In this document: positions 1 through 12,635 of the stretch, piece after piece
How positions within the stretch are numbered: the stretch's first letter is position 1
How the letters are laid out: every line of letters begins with the position of its first letter
NCBI GenBank assembly: GCA_016926235.1
Contig: JAFGOZ010000262.1
Span: forward strand, 1-15,510
Direction of reading: 5' to 3'
DNA length: 15,510 nucleotides
Origin: Bacteroidales bacterium
Lineage (GTDB): Bacteria; Bacteroidota; Bacteroidia; Bacteroidales; UBA10428
Program-made: the position numbers and the translations under genes
The notes under the pieces: model-generated
Databases searched by the model: none
The model's input: only the letters and a program-made list of their open reading frames with translations
What the model was told of the DNA's origin: nothing

Positions 1-28
1 ATCAACGGATATAACTTGTGTCCCTGCT

Positions 29-80
29 TTACGACGCAGGTTATATATTTGCCCTGATTATGTTCGTACTTGCGTCGTAA
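29..80. repeat. Inverted repeat, 10-bp arms
   Basis: The arm TTACGACGCA at 29-38 is exactly repeated in inverse at 71-80 with 32 bases between. Two smaller pairings overlap it: CCTGC at 23-27 with GCAGG at 36-40, and ATATAAC at 9-15 with GTTATAT at 40-46. The long and short pairings share bases 36-38, so they exclude each other. No coding potential is evident here. It could be a fragment of a small mobile repeat or a structured transcript end; I cannot assign it. Confidence 0.5.
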
Positions 81-98
81 TAACCTTGGGTTATTTTT

Positions 99-144
99 AC
101 CCAGGGCTAAAGCCCCGGGCTATTGCTATCGCCCCTTTGGGGCT
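99..144. repeat. GC-rich double-hairpin repeat, copy 1
   Basis: Two hairpins lie side by side. The first has arms CCCAGGGC and GCCCCGGG around loop TAAA (one A-C mismatch). The second has arms GCCCC (131-135) and GGGGC (139-143) around loop TTT. The linker between them reads TATTGCTAT. The same two-hairpin module occurs in opposite orientation at 296-339. From general knowledge, similar paired GC-rich hairpins are dispersed in many copies between genes in Bacteroidota genomes; a link to a specific transposase is not visible here. Confidence 0.75.
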
Positions 145-295
145 CAAATAAAACTTATTGCCAGACAGTGAATGGGCCAAACTTTATTATTGAGAGTTAA
201 GTGATCGATATTCACTATTTCTTTGAATAATAAATAAGAATTTTGATTGAGTATTATCCAGTCAGCAAGGTTGAACTTTGATGATTTATCAGATA

Positions 296-339
296 AGCCC
301 CAACGGGGCGAAAGCATCAGCCATGGGCAAAGCCCATGG
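296..339. repeat. GC-rich double-hairpin repeat, copy 2 (inverted)
   Basis: This is the reverse-oriented partner of the element at 99-144. It has a hairpin with arms GCCCC (297-301) and GGGGC (305-309) around AAC, a linker containing GAAAGCATCAG, and a hairpin with arms CCATGGGC (321-328) and GCCCATGG (332-339) around AAA. The stem bases of the outer hairpin differ from copy 1 but still pair, so hairpin formation is retained while sequence drifts. The two copies bracket about 150 bp of AT-rich DNA with no recognisable gene. Confidence 0.75.
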
Positions 340-359
340 AAAATAATGGACATAGAAGA

Positions 360-408
360 CCGTTGCACCTGGGATCCTCATTTATTGTTCAATAAATGCC
401 TGCAACGG
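360..408. repeat. Nested inverted repeat / extended hairpin
   Basis: The outer arms are CCGTTGCA (360-367) and TGCAACGG (401-408). Inside them, CATTTATT (379-386) pairs perfectly with AATAAATG (391-398) around the tetraloop GTTC. The internal loop is asymmetric, 11 bases on one side and 2 on the other. Both stems are perfect, which is unlikely by chance in so short a stretch, but the function is unknown. Confidence 0.5.
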
Positions 409-540
409 AATAGCAGAATGATTTTTAATATGCATAATGATTTTTCCCAAAAAAATAAGGAAAATTTTGAAATAGATTTTAGTTATATAGTAGGCCGCAA
501 AGATCGCTAAGAACACTTTGCGTGAACCAATTATAACAAT

Positions 541-568
541 AAAGGCTGCCTCAATCGAGACAGCCTTT
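541..568 (-). terminator. Rho-independent terminator of the pectate lyase gene
   Basis: The arms AAAGGCTG (541-548) and CAGCCTTT (561-568) are perfect complements, extended inward by CTC/GAG with one C-A mismatch and closed by the loop AATC. The hairpin starts five bases past the lyase stop codon. On the minus strand it is followed by a T-rich tail beginning ATTGTTAT. The stem is nearly symmetrical and could also stop transcription entering from the left. Confidence 0.8.
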
Positions 569-573
569 ATCTT

Positions 574-2532
574 TTATCGCTGTATTATTAATCTCTGCGT
601 TTGTGAACCGCCTGAGGTCTCTAAACGATAGAGATAGACACCGGGTTCAAGGTCGGATGTGCCTATTTCAATGGAATTAATTCCTCTTGAATACAAGCCA
701 TCAACTCGTTTAATTATGTTTCCAACCAAATCATAGAAAACAATGCTTGCATTGGAACCTGATGGCATCACAAATGCAATGGTTAAATTATCTGCTGCAG
801 GATTGGGAAAACCCGACAGTTGATAATCCATTTGTTGAGTAAGAATTGGTTTAATACCAACATATTTCAGGCTTGTATCTACTCCTGCCTGGGCTAAAAC
901 ATTAGCCGGCACATTTTCCACATCACCTAAGCAACTGCTATAATCATAAGGGACATTTAAGGTGCAGGTTAAATCTACAGTAACAGAACTTGTCCCAAAA
1001 TGGTTATCAATCAATTCTGCACTTCCGTCATATTCACTATACTCAGCCATCACAGCTGTCCCCCCGCCATCAAAGTAGTTCTTTTCAACCCTTACACAAG
1101 CCCCCATACGGGTATTTATAGCGGTGCTATTATTTTTATAGTAATTATTGAAAATATGTGCTTTACCAAACCGGATACTCGGTAACCGTGAGTTACAATT
1201 ATATAAATAGTTATGGTGGATAGTAATCCTCTGTATACTATCCTGAATTCCCTGATCTCCTGATGTTATCAGGATTGTTTTAGGATGATGATGTATATAA
1301 TTATTGGATAAGGTTATCCAGTTTGATAAATTCTTAATGTCAATAACGCCATCGTAATAATCTTCATCATCCAGATGATCCAGGTCGCTATAAAACTCAC
1401 AATGGTCAATCCAAATATTTTGTGCGCCATTTATCTCAATACAATCCGACCGGAACACCTTTGAAATGGTTAAATTACGTACAATTACGTTACGGCAATT
1501 CTGAATAGCCAGCTTTATATTTTCCAGGTGTGCATCATTTCTGCCAATCAATGTTTTATTCGAGCGCACCAGTATTTCATCGGACGATCCTACTATCTGG
1601 GTATAGAAAATTACCGTTCTTGGTGCATCATCCCCAAGATATGTCTCCAGTTCGTCCAGGGTCCCAGCATAAACAGTATCGCCCATAGCGCCGCCAAGTA
1701 ACAAATAAGGAGTACCGTTATTATGCTGTATAGTAGCATAACCACAAGCATCCGGGTCTGTTTCAGGGGTGCCATCAGGGTAAAACAAAGCGGTTAAATG
1801 GGTATTTTGGGATATTTTAAAAGTAAATACAGAATCTGTACCTGATTCTTCTCCTGACCAACTATGGAAAAAATACCCCGGATAAGTGGTATCCACAGTA
1901 ACCGTAATTTCAGTTCCTGTAATATAATAATCCTGTACTGGATCATAACTTACAACTCCTGCTTCAGCTATACTCTGACCTAAATTAAATGTGTATGCAG
2001 GAACGCAAACTGTTGGGGTTATACTGTCTTTTGCCGGCCCGATAATCCTGAAATAGTCAAGGTTAGCCAAGCCTTTATGGGTAATGGATGAAAGGCTGAT
2101 TGTATATTGGCCCGAATCTAAGTGAATGGTATGTGTTTGGGTCATTTCCCAATATGTCCAACTGGTGGGAGAGGTCTCCCCCCAAGCCGTATGAGGGAAT
2201 AGGACTGTATCTGCCACCTCATAATTCACCAACAATTTACCATTCCGGCTTAAGGTGTCAGACCCACCGAGAGCATACCTCCAGGCCACTTCATAATCAC
2301 CTGATGTATCCACCCTGAAACTCCAGGCCATCCCTATACCTGTTCCATCGTTTATATTGGCATAGCCTAAGCCTGTAAAACCTGCTGCAGAAGATTCAAT
2401 AACACCATTCATTGTACATATTCCAACAATTAATGAATCCGGATGTTCCTGGATAATCAATGTATCCTGGGCCTTTGTCATCGATATGCATGCAAAAAAG
2501 CCCAGTAAAATCAAAATTGTAGTCTTTTTCAT
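574..2532 (-). CDS. Secreted pectate lyase (PL1) with CBM35/6-like module and T9SS sorting domain
   Basis: This enzyme cleaves polygalacturonate by calcium-dependent beta-elimination outside the cell. Domains in order: a signal peptide (about 1-21, cleavage after TKA or KAQ); a CBM35/CBM6-like beta-sandwich (about 25-166, ending with the typical LDYFRIIG strand); an InlB-B-like repeat (about 196-252, FFHSWSG and LTALF); a right-handed beta-helix PL1 domain (about 285-535); and a T9SS type A C-terminal domain (about 570-652, with GFPNPA and GVYLYRL). PL1 signatures are present: WIDH at 374-377, putative calcium ligands D394 and D398 in YDGVID, K418, and the catalytic RxPxxR motif with R449 and R454. 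All key residues appear intact. The start at 2532 gives a good signal peptide, and the upstream sequence is A-rich without a Shine-Dalgarno motif, as usual in this phylum. It is the last gene of the cluster, 142 bases after the rhamnosidase. Pectate versus pectin preference cannot be read from the sequence. Confidence 0.93.
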   Translation of the reverse strand: MKKTTILILLGFFACISMTKAQDTLIIQEHPDSLIVGICTMNGVIESSAAGFTGLGYANINDGTGIGMAWSFRVDTSGDYEVAWRYALGGSDTLSRNGKLLVNYEVADTVLFPHTAWGETSPTSWTYWEMTQTHTIHLDSGQYTISLSSITHKGLANLDYFRIIGPAKDSITPTVCVPAYTFNLGQSIAEAGVVSYDPVQDYYITGTEITVTVDTTYPGYFFHSWSGEESGTDSVFTFKISQNTHLTALFYPDGTPETDPDACGYATIQHNNGTPYLLLGGAMGDTVYAGTLDELETYLGDDAPRTVIFYTQIVGSSDEILVRSNKTLIGRNDAHLENIKLAIQNCRNVIVRNLTISKVFRSDCIEINGAQNIWIDHCEFYSDLDHLDDEDYYDGVIDIKNLSNWITLSNNYIHHHPKTILITSGDQGIQDSIQRITIHHNYLYNCNSRLPSIRFGKAHIFNNYYKNNSTAINTRMGACVRVEKNYFDGGGTAVMAEYSEYDGSAELIDNHFGTSSVTVDLTCTLNVPYDYSSCLGDVENVPANVLAQAGVDTSLKYVGIKPILTQQMDYQLSGFPNPAADNLTIAFVMPSGSNASIVFYDLVGNIIKRVDGLYSRGINSIEIGTSDLEPGVYLYRLETSGGSQTQRLIIQR

Positions 2533-2562
2533 TGTTTTGGTTTTAAGCGTTTTAATTAGTTA

Positions 2563-2570
2563 CAAATTTA
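2563..2570 (-). promoter_or_regulatory. Candidate -7 box upstream of the pectate lyase gene
   Basis: The minus strand reads TAAATTTG, an exact match to the Bacteroidota -7 consensus TAnnTTTG, 30 bases before the lyase start codon. The -33 side is poor: no TTTG lies at the usual distance. If real, it would let the lyase be transcribed separately from the upstream rhamnosidase gene. Confidence 0.35.
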
Positions 2571-2674
2571 CTCAATAATCAAAAGAATATAAAAATATCC
2601 TTCCCCTGATAGGAAAATCCTGAAAGCCTTGCAAATATGGTTATTATATTTAAAAAACGGAATTTTTCTCATCA

Positions 2675-5600
2675 CTAATTTCGGTTTTCTTCTATTAAAC
2701 ATACAGGGCCTAATAATCCTGCCTTAAGTAAAGGCTTGCCTTCTAATCTGAAAGGCGCGGTAGTATTAGTAATTCTTTTATTTTCCGGTAGCAGATGATC
2801 TCCAATCAACCTGTTTGCCCAGGTATTTGTAACTTTTATTACCAAATTATTATCTCCCTCGTTCAACGCCTTCGTAACTTCCACCTGATAAGGATAGGTC
2901 CATGCCACACCACAGGGTATATCGTTAACCCAGACTTCACCAATATTGGCTACTTCTCCCATGTTTAGCCACACTCTTGTTTGCATATTATCACTTTCCC
3001 AGACAAACTGCTTTGTATAGGTTGTTGTGCCTGAATAAAACATGATTGAAGAATCAGAACTGTGATTCCATTCGGTAAGTGAATCAAATATTACCTCTTC
3101 TGCCGGGCCTCCGGCACCAGGATCAAATTTCAGTCTCCATAAACCATCCAGTTCAAGCTTGGTATCTGTTTCAATCCAATTCTTCCCTGAGTTATCCCTT
3201 TTTAATTTGGTCTTCTTTTGCAAAATGACAAATACTGAACCATTTGCACTTAGTTTTATTGGAAGAATAGTTCTGCCATTTTCAATACTCCAATTCCCCG
3301 CTTGTAAAACTTCTCCTGTTACCGGATCATAAATTTCAGGTTGAAAACCGGAAACACGTAGAGAAATATTCATCACTTTTTCGAGGGTATCCTGGTTTGA
3401 TAGGAAGTACATATTAAAGTCATCTTCTTTTCTATGTGTCCAGGCAATCCCTTTTATACTGCTTCCATCGTTACCGTTTGCAACAAAGTCTTTTTCAATG
3501 CCCAATTTCGTAAATGAAGCAGCCATATAGGGCCCTTCGATTACATGGCCTTTCCCTATGTTTCTGATTATAATATTCGTCCCTTTTTCATCCTGTACAA
3601 CTATTTTTTCCGCCTCCCGGATTTTATCCATCACTTCTTTTACGCTTTTATCACATACCTCGCTGTTCTCAAGACTTGGGGATTTATCAGGTTGCTCTGT
3701 AAAAAGCACTGTGGCCCCATCATTTATCAACTCATAGAGTTTATTTGCAACCTCAGGAGTCATCAAACCTGCATCAGGATTCATTTTTCTTGAACCCGGT
3801 ATTATTAATAAACTATAACTTGCCCCTCCGGGAAGTACTATCTTTCCGTCTTTTACTTTTGCCAAACTGAGCAATGCGTCCTTGTTAAATGAATCGTATT
3901 TATATCCTCTCAAAGCATCAATCCAATCTTCCCGGTCTGCCATATTTGCCGAATGTTTCACTCCATCGGGGCTTTCAACCTCGGGAACACCCACATTTGC
4001 CAGTCTTTTGGTTTCCCTCTCGATTACCTCATCGCCAAAAATGCCCGGTAATGTTTCTACCAATCGATCAGGTAAAATTGCCCTGCGTGGTGTTTCTTCC
4101 CCTGTAAATACCGCAATATCAACAACGGGTTGTCCCTGTTGTAACAATGCCTGACAACGTGTTGCATACTCAACCCATGCACGTCCCGGGTTCCACCATG
4201 TCTGGTCTCGCTGGAAATACAGCCCAACACCGTCCAGTGTCATACCGGGTTTTCGGTCCAGCCACGGATTAAGTGTATATACATGATATACCAGCTTATT
4301 TATGCCCATACAATATGCCCAGTCACCCAACGATTTCAGGTTGCCGGGATGTTCATCCCATGCCATGCGCAATGTAGTAAACGCTTCTGCCTGAATTATA
4401 TGTTTTCCGTAAATATGAGCCCCTGAGATAGCATCCAGCATATCGTTAGGCTTGTCATGGGTAGGACTGTTATGCCAAAATTCTCCCATAGGAATATCCA
4501 CTTCCTTATAATGCAGCATTCCGTCACTGGTCATAGTCGGGGCTACACACTCCCCAGTAAATTCACAACCTTGTTCATGGGCCAATTCTTTTAATGTTGA
4601 ATAAAATACATCTACAACCAATTCAGCGATTGTCTGCCTTACATCAAATAAAAACCGTTCCGATTCATCAGCACTGCCCACGGGTATGCCAGCCATAACA
4701 GGCAAATAAGGTTGTATACTGTATCCTCTTCGCTTTTCAAACTCAGCAGGGAAATTCTTTGACCAATTCTGGCTTCCGCATTCCCAGCTATCCACATGAA
4801 ACAATTTTAATGCCTTCGATGCAAGCTCAGGTCCTGCCTGCCTGATGGCTTCGCCAAACCATTTATCAAACTGCAACTTTACTATTTCAGGATCAAACTT
4901 ATCACACTCCAAACCTAATCCGGAGGCAGCCGTATAATTGGTATGCCCGTTGGATGTATGGCCAATTCGAAGAATGGTCCAACTCCCTTCAGGAACTTCC
5001 CAATCTAAAACTCCATTTGTATCAAAGTTAGCGGTTAAATCAATAATTCGATCATCTGGTATACAAAGATTATTCGGAAGCTGTTGATCAGGAGTGCGGT
5101 TACTTACCCGCCAAACCTCCCCGGTTTTGCCTTCATACTGGTGTATCCTGGGCGAACCAAAAAGTTCAAGTCGTGCTATTTTCAAACGGGGAGCCCATTT
5201 TGCTGCATCCAGGTCTTCAGAGCCCGGCTCAGAACCTTCACTAGTCCATGAAAAGCGAAAATACCTGGCCGTAGTTTCAGGTATAGAGTGCGTTACATCA
5301 GCATCCCCATCCTGCCAGCCATGGCGTGGCGCATCCAGTTGTGCAACACAATGAAAATTAATGCCGTCATCACTGGCTTCTACTAAAAAGCGATGAGACT
5401 GGTAGTTGTTCCCATCAATACTGGTAACAATAGACCTGCAGGTAAACGGTTCATTAAATTCGTATTGTATCCAGCATGGGTCCCAGGTCTTAAGTCGTTC
5501 TGTATTCTTTTCATCAACGAGAAACGAGGCATCCATTCCTTCGATGCTGGTGGTAATTTTCGGTTTAGCTGTCCTGGTATTTTTTTCTGATCCCTTAATT

Positions 5601-6133
5601 GTTGGAAATGCATAAACAGCAATGTCCTTATAATATCCTTCAAATGATTCCGGTTGAGGCAGGCTGTCTTTAAAATGTTGGTTACCTTTTACATACGTTT
5701 CTGTCCATACAACCTTTTGCATCGACATTTCAGGAGTGATCCACGGCCCTCCTGCAAGGGCAAATCCATCACTGGGAAACATGCCAATTTTCAATCCTAA
5801 ACGATCCGCTTCCTGCATAGCAAAAGTGAGCATGTCGCAAAATTCGGGAGTAAGAGTTTTTGTAACAGGTTCGTACAGAGGTGGATCCGTGGCCGGTTTT
5901 ATCGTACAGATATATGCACCACCTATACCCGCTTCTTTCATAGCCTCCAGGTCAGCAGTTATTCCTTCCTTCGAAAAGGCTTCATGCATCCAGTACCAGA
6001 ACACCCAGGGTTTGGCAAATTCGGGAGGAGACTGAAAAAGGCTTTTTAGATCAGTGGTCTTTTGTTGACAACCAAGTAAAAAGAATAATAAGATAAGCAG
6101 TATCGAATATAGTAATTTTTGTTTATTCTTCAT
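2675..6133 (-). CDS. GH106-type alpha-L-rhamnosidase, lipoprotein
   Basis: This is predicted to remove terminal alpha-L-rhamnose from pectic oligosaccharides. The N-terminus has a lipoprotein signal with lipobox LLGC, lipidated Cys22. The family start is clear: FQSPPEFAKPWVFWYWM at about 33-49, followed by GITADLEAMKEAGIGG (57-72) and MFPSDG (118-123). A discoidin (F5/8 type C)-like beta-sandwich is inserted at about 195-327 (WIQYEF, RFLVEASDDG, RYFRFSW, LELFG). The catalytic core has VDSWE (Glu451), GEFW (Glu551) and QAEAFTT (Glu583). From memory of characterised GH106 enzymes, two glutamates about 132 residues apart are catalytic, and Glu451/Glu583 have that spacing; this needs alignment. 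The C-terminus is a GH2-like sugar-binding sandwich (about 990-1145, with WLNMGEVANIGEVWVN). The length of 1152 residues is normal for the family. No clear acidic lipoprotein-export motif follows Cys22, so periplasmic versus surface location is open. The start is 54 bases after the upstream GH2 stop, with a long palindrome in the gap. Confidence 0.88.
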   Translation of the reverse strand: MKNKQKLLYSILLILLFFLLGCQQKTTDLKSLFQSPPEFAKPWVFWYWMHEAFSKEGITADLEAMKEAGIGGAYICTIKPATDPPLYEPVTKTLTPEFCDMLTFAMQEADRLGLKIGMFPSDGFALAGGPWITPEMSMQKVVWTETYVKGNQHFKDSLPQPESFEGYYKDIAVYAFPTIKGSEKNTRTAKPKITTSIEGMDASFLVDEKNTERLKTWDPCWIQYEFNEPFTCRSIVTSIDGNNYQSHRFLVEASDDGINFHCVAQLDAPRHGWQDGDADVTHSIPETTARYFRFSWTSEGSEPGSEDLDAAKWAPRLKIARLELFGSPRIHQYEGKTGEVWRVSNRTPDQQLPNNLCIPDDRIIDLTANFDTNGVLDWEVPEGSWTILRIGHTSNGHTNYTAASGLGLECDKFDPEIVKLQFDKWFGEAIRQAGPELASKALKLFHVDSWECGSQNWSKNFPAEFEKRRGYSIQPYLPVMAGIPVGSADESERFLFDVRQTIAELVVDVFYSTLKELAHEQGCEFTGECVAPTMTSDGMLHYKEVDIPMGEFWHNSPTHDKPNDMLDAISGAHIYGKHIIQAEAFTTLRMAWDEHPGNLKSLGDWAYCMGINKLVYHVYTLNPWLDRKPGMTLDGVGLYFQRDQTWWNPGRAWVEYATRCQALLQQGQPVVDIAVFTGEETPRRAILPDRLVETLPGIFGDEVIERETKRLANVGVPEVESPDGVKHSANMADREDWIDALRGYKYDSFNKDALLSLAKVKDGKIVLPGGASYSLLIIPGSRKMNPDAGLMTPEVANKLYELINDGATVLFTEQPDKSPSLENSEVCDKSVKEVMDKIREAEKIVVQDEKGTNIIIRNIGKGHVIEGPYMAASFTKLGIEKDFVANGNDGSSIKGIAWTHRKEDDFNMYFLSNQDTLEKVMNISLRVSGFQPEIYDPVTGEVLQAGNWSIENGRTILPIKLSANGSVFVILQKKTKLKRDNSGKNWIETDTKLELDGLWRLKFDPGAGGPAEEVIFDSLTEWNHSSDSSIMFYSGTTTYTKQFVWESDNMQTRVWLNMGEVANIGEVWVNDIPCGVAWTYPYQVEVTKALNEGDNNLVIKVTNTWANRLIGDHLLPENKRITNTTAPFRLEGKPLLKAGLLGPVCLIEENRN

Positions 6134-6149
6134 CGCAATTCACAATACT

Positions 6150-6182
6150 AAACCTGTCAGGTTTTGAAAACCTGACAGGTTT
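6150..6182. repeat. Tandem odd palindromes forming a 15-bp stem between GH2 and GH106 genes
   Basis: Two 15-mers, AAACCTGTCAGGTTT (6150-6164) and AAACCTGACAGGTTT (6168-6182), are separated by TGA. Each is a palindrome around its central base, and the two are perfect inverted complements of each other. The segment can form one long hairpin or two short ones. It starts five bases after the GH2 stop and ends 16 bases before the GH106 start codon. There is no T-run after it on the minus strand, so it is not a standard terminator. It may modulate downstream translation, stabilise the upstream message, or be a dispersed repeat. Confidence 0.7.
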
Positions 6183-6187
6183 CTATT

Positions 6188-11918
<5,731 letters not shown>

Positions 11919-11932
11919 TTTTTTATAAATGA

Positions 11933-11951
11933 AGTCATCTTAAAGATGACT
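11933..11951. repeat. Perfect 8-bp hairpin near the GH2 start
   Basis: Arms AGTCATCT (11933-11940) and AGATGACT (11944-11951) pair perfectly around the loop TAA. The hairpin lies 15 bases upstream of the lipoprotein GH2 start codon and so falls in its leader. It has the 8-bp arm length of the neighbouring REP-like hairpins but not their CACC foot or TGAA loop, and could be a diverged member or a leader regulatory structure. Confidence 0.5.
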
Positions 11952-11978
11952 GGGGTTTTCGTTTTTAAATATAATTAC

Positions 11979-12002
11979 CACCACACTAAAGCGTAGTGCT
12001 AG
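11979..12002. repeat. REP-like hairpin 1 (left pair, CTAG tail)
   Basis: Arms CACCACAC and GCGTAGTG flank the loop TAAA and are followed by CTAG. Two C-A mismatches on this strand become G-T wobbles on the minus strand, so the minus strand folds better. It begins the left REP pair; the next REP starts exactly 17 bases later. Confidence 0.6.
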
Positions 12003-12019
12003 ATTTATCTTCTATTTTA

Positions 12020-12044
12020 CACCTAGCTGAAGCTAGGTGATTAG
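12020..12044. repeat. REP-like hairpin 2 (left pair, ATTAG tail)
   Basis: Perfect 8-bp arms CACCTAGC (12020-12027) and GCTAGGTG (12032-12039) enclose the tetraloop TGAA and are followed by ATTAG. This is the cleanest copy of the family consensus: CACC foot, variable pairing bases, TGAA loop, GGTG foot, TAG tail. Confidence 0.75.
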
Positions 12045-12067
12045 TCACATAAGGATAATTGAAATAG

Positions 12068-12094
12068 CATCATGCTTCAGCATGGTGTTATTAG
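12068..12094. repeat. REP-like hairpin 3 (reverse loop)
   Basis: Arms CATCATGC (12068-12075) and GCATGGTG (12080-12087) pair with one T-G wobble around the loop TTCA, the complement of TGAA, so the hairpin reads as the reverse orientation. The tail TTATTAG on the right still ends in TTAG. The stem matches the right-hand copy at 12595 most closely. Confidence 0.65.
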
Positions 12095-12116
12095 TTTTAT
12101 TCATCTCCTTATATCC

Positions 12117-12142
12117 AGTCCGCTTTTAGCGGACTTCTAATC
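12117..12142. repeat. REP-like hairpin 4 overlapping the transposase stop
   Basis: Perfect arms AGTCCGCT (12117-12124) and AGCGGACT (12128-12135) flank TTT, followed by TCTAATC. The stop codon of the transposase gene (12137-12139) lies within that tail. The stem sequence differs from the other copies and lacks the TGAA loop. Confidence 0.55.
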
Positions 12143-12574
12143 ATCAAATATACCATATTCTTTCTTCCATTTTTCATATTCCTCTGAGAAAGAATGCTTT
12201 TTATGATGTTCTAGTTGATTTTTAATATATTTTTTCACTATTTCAAGTTGGGAGGCACTAACAGAATAAGCACCAAATCCTCTCTGCCAGCTAAACCTTT
12301 CGTCCAGCAATTTTTGATTGTTCATCCAATGAGATGATTCACCTTTTACAAGTTGCATAAAATCTGCCAATGCAATGTTTGTCGGCAGATCAATAAGCGC
12401 ATGTATGTGTTCAGGCTGGATGTTAATCACCTCAAAAGGTATTTTAATTTCTTTACAGGCATGGTCAATTAAATGCTGAAATAAACTTCGTCCTGCATCT
12501 CCAAACAGGCATTGATTTCTGCATTTTGTTGTCCAGACCAGGTGAACCCATATTTTTGAATGTGTATGGAGCAT
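12137..12574 (-). CDS. HUH/Y1 transposase (RAYT / IS200-like)
   Basis: This is a single-strand DNA endonuclease/transposase of the Y1 HUH superfamily, 145 residues, the usual size. The HUH motif is HIH at residues 56-58 in QPEHIHALIDLP, and the nucleophilic tyrosine is Tyr116 in KKYIKNQ, with Gln120 four residues on as in IS200/IS605 TnpA. The C-terminal EEYEKWKKEYGI tail is typical of the Bacteroidota group. There is no accompanying TnpB gene. It is surrounded on both sides by short TGAA-loop hairpins resembling REPs, which favours a REP-associated (RAYT) identity over a free-standing IS200. The gene appears intact: both catalytic motifs are present and there is no frameshift. It sits between the propeller enzyme gene and the GH2 operon, on the same strand. 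Confidence 0.88.
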   Translation of the reverse strand: MLHTHSKIWVHLVWTTKCRNQCLFGDAGRSLFQHLIDHACKEIKIPFEVINIQPEHIHALIDLPTNIALADFMQLVKGESSHWMNNQKLLDERFSWQRGFGAYSVSASQLEIVKKYIKNQLEHHKKHSFSEEYEKWKKEYGIFDD

Positions 12575-12594
12575 ATTTAATTTTTGTTTTAATT

Positions 12595-12618
12595 CACCAT
12601 GCTGAAGTATGGTGCTAG
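12595..12618. repeat. REP-like hairpin 5 (right pair, CTAG tail)
   Basis: Arms CACCATGC (12595-12602) and GTATGGTG (12607-12614) pair with one G-T wobble around TGAA, followed by CTAG. It lies 20 bases upstream of the transposase start codon. The next REP begins exactly 17 bases later, as in the left pair. Confidence 0.7.
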
Positions 12619-12635
12619 TTCAATATAATCCCTGA

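Larger units (their letters stand above)
1..573. other. Intergenic region without a supported gene
   Basis: I see no convincing coding sequence in this 573-base stretch. It holds an inverted repeat near the left edge, the oppositely oriented double-hairpin pair, a nested inverted repeat at 360-408, an inverted 7-mer (CGCAAAG at 496-502, CTTTGCG at 516-522), and the pectate lyase terminator. The longest open frames run through the GC-rich hairpins and look spurious. This is the 3' boundary of the minus-strand enzyme cluster. Confidence 0.7.

Noticed and set aside
1..90. Integron attC site
   Set aside because: Inverted repeats are present, but I cannot find the paired R and L core motifs or an integron integrase or cassette gene in the window.
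247..510. Possible 87-residue plus-strand protein
   Set aside because: It reads directly through the GC-rich double-hairpin repeat and the nested inverted repeat, shows no domain, and has no promoter or conserved feature. It is most likely a chance frame.
3882..4154. 90-residue plus-strand open frame inside the rhamnosidase gene
   Set aside because: It is antisense to a well-supported long gene, with composition that mirrors the coding strand only.
6150..6182. Rho-independent terminator between GH2 and GH106
   Set aside because: The stem is strong but AT-capped and lacks a following T-run on the minus strand, and it is formed of two self-palindromic repeats. I list it as a repeat with possible regulatory effect.
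12137..12574. Complete IS200/IS605 element with TnpB guide system
   Set aside because: There is no TnpB frame or remnant beside the Y1 transposase, and the flanks are REP-like hairpin pairs instead of single subterminal hairpins.
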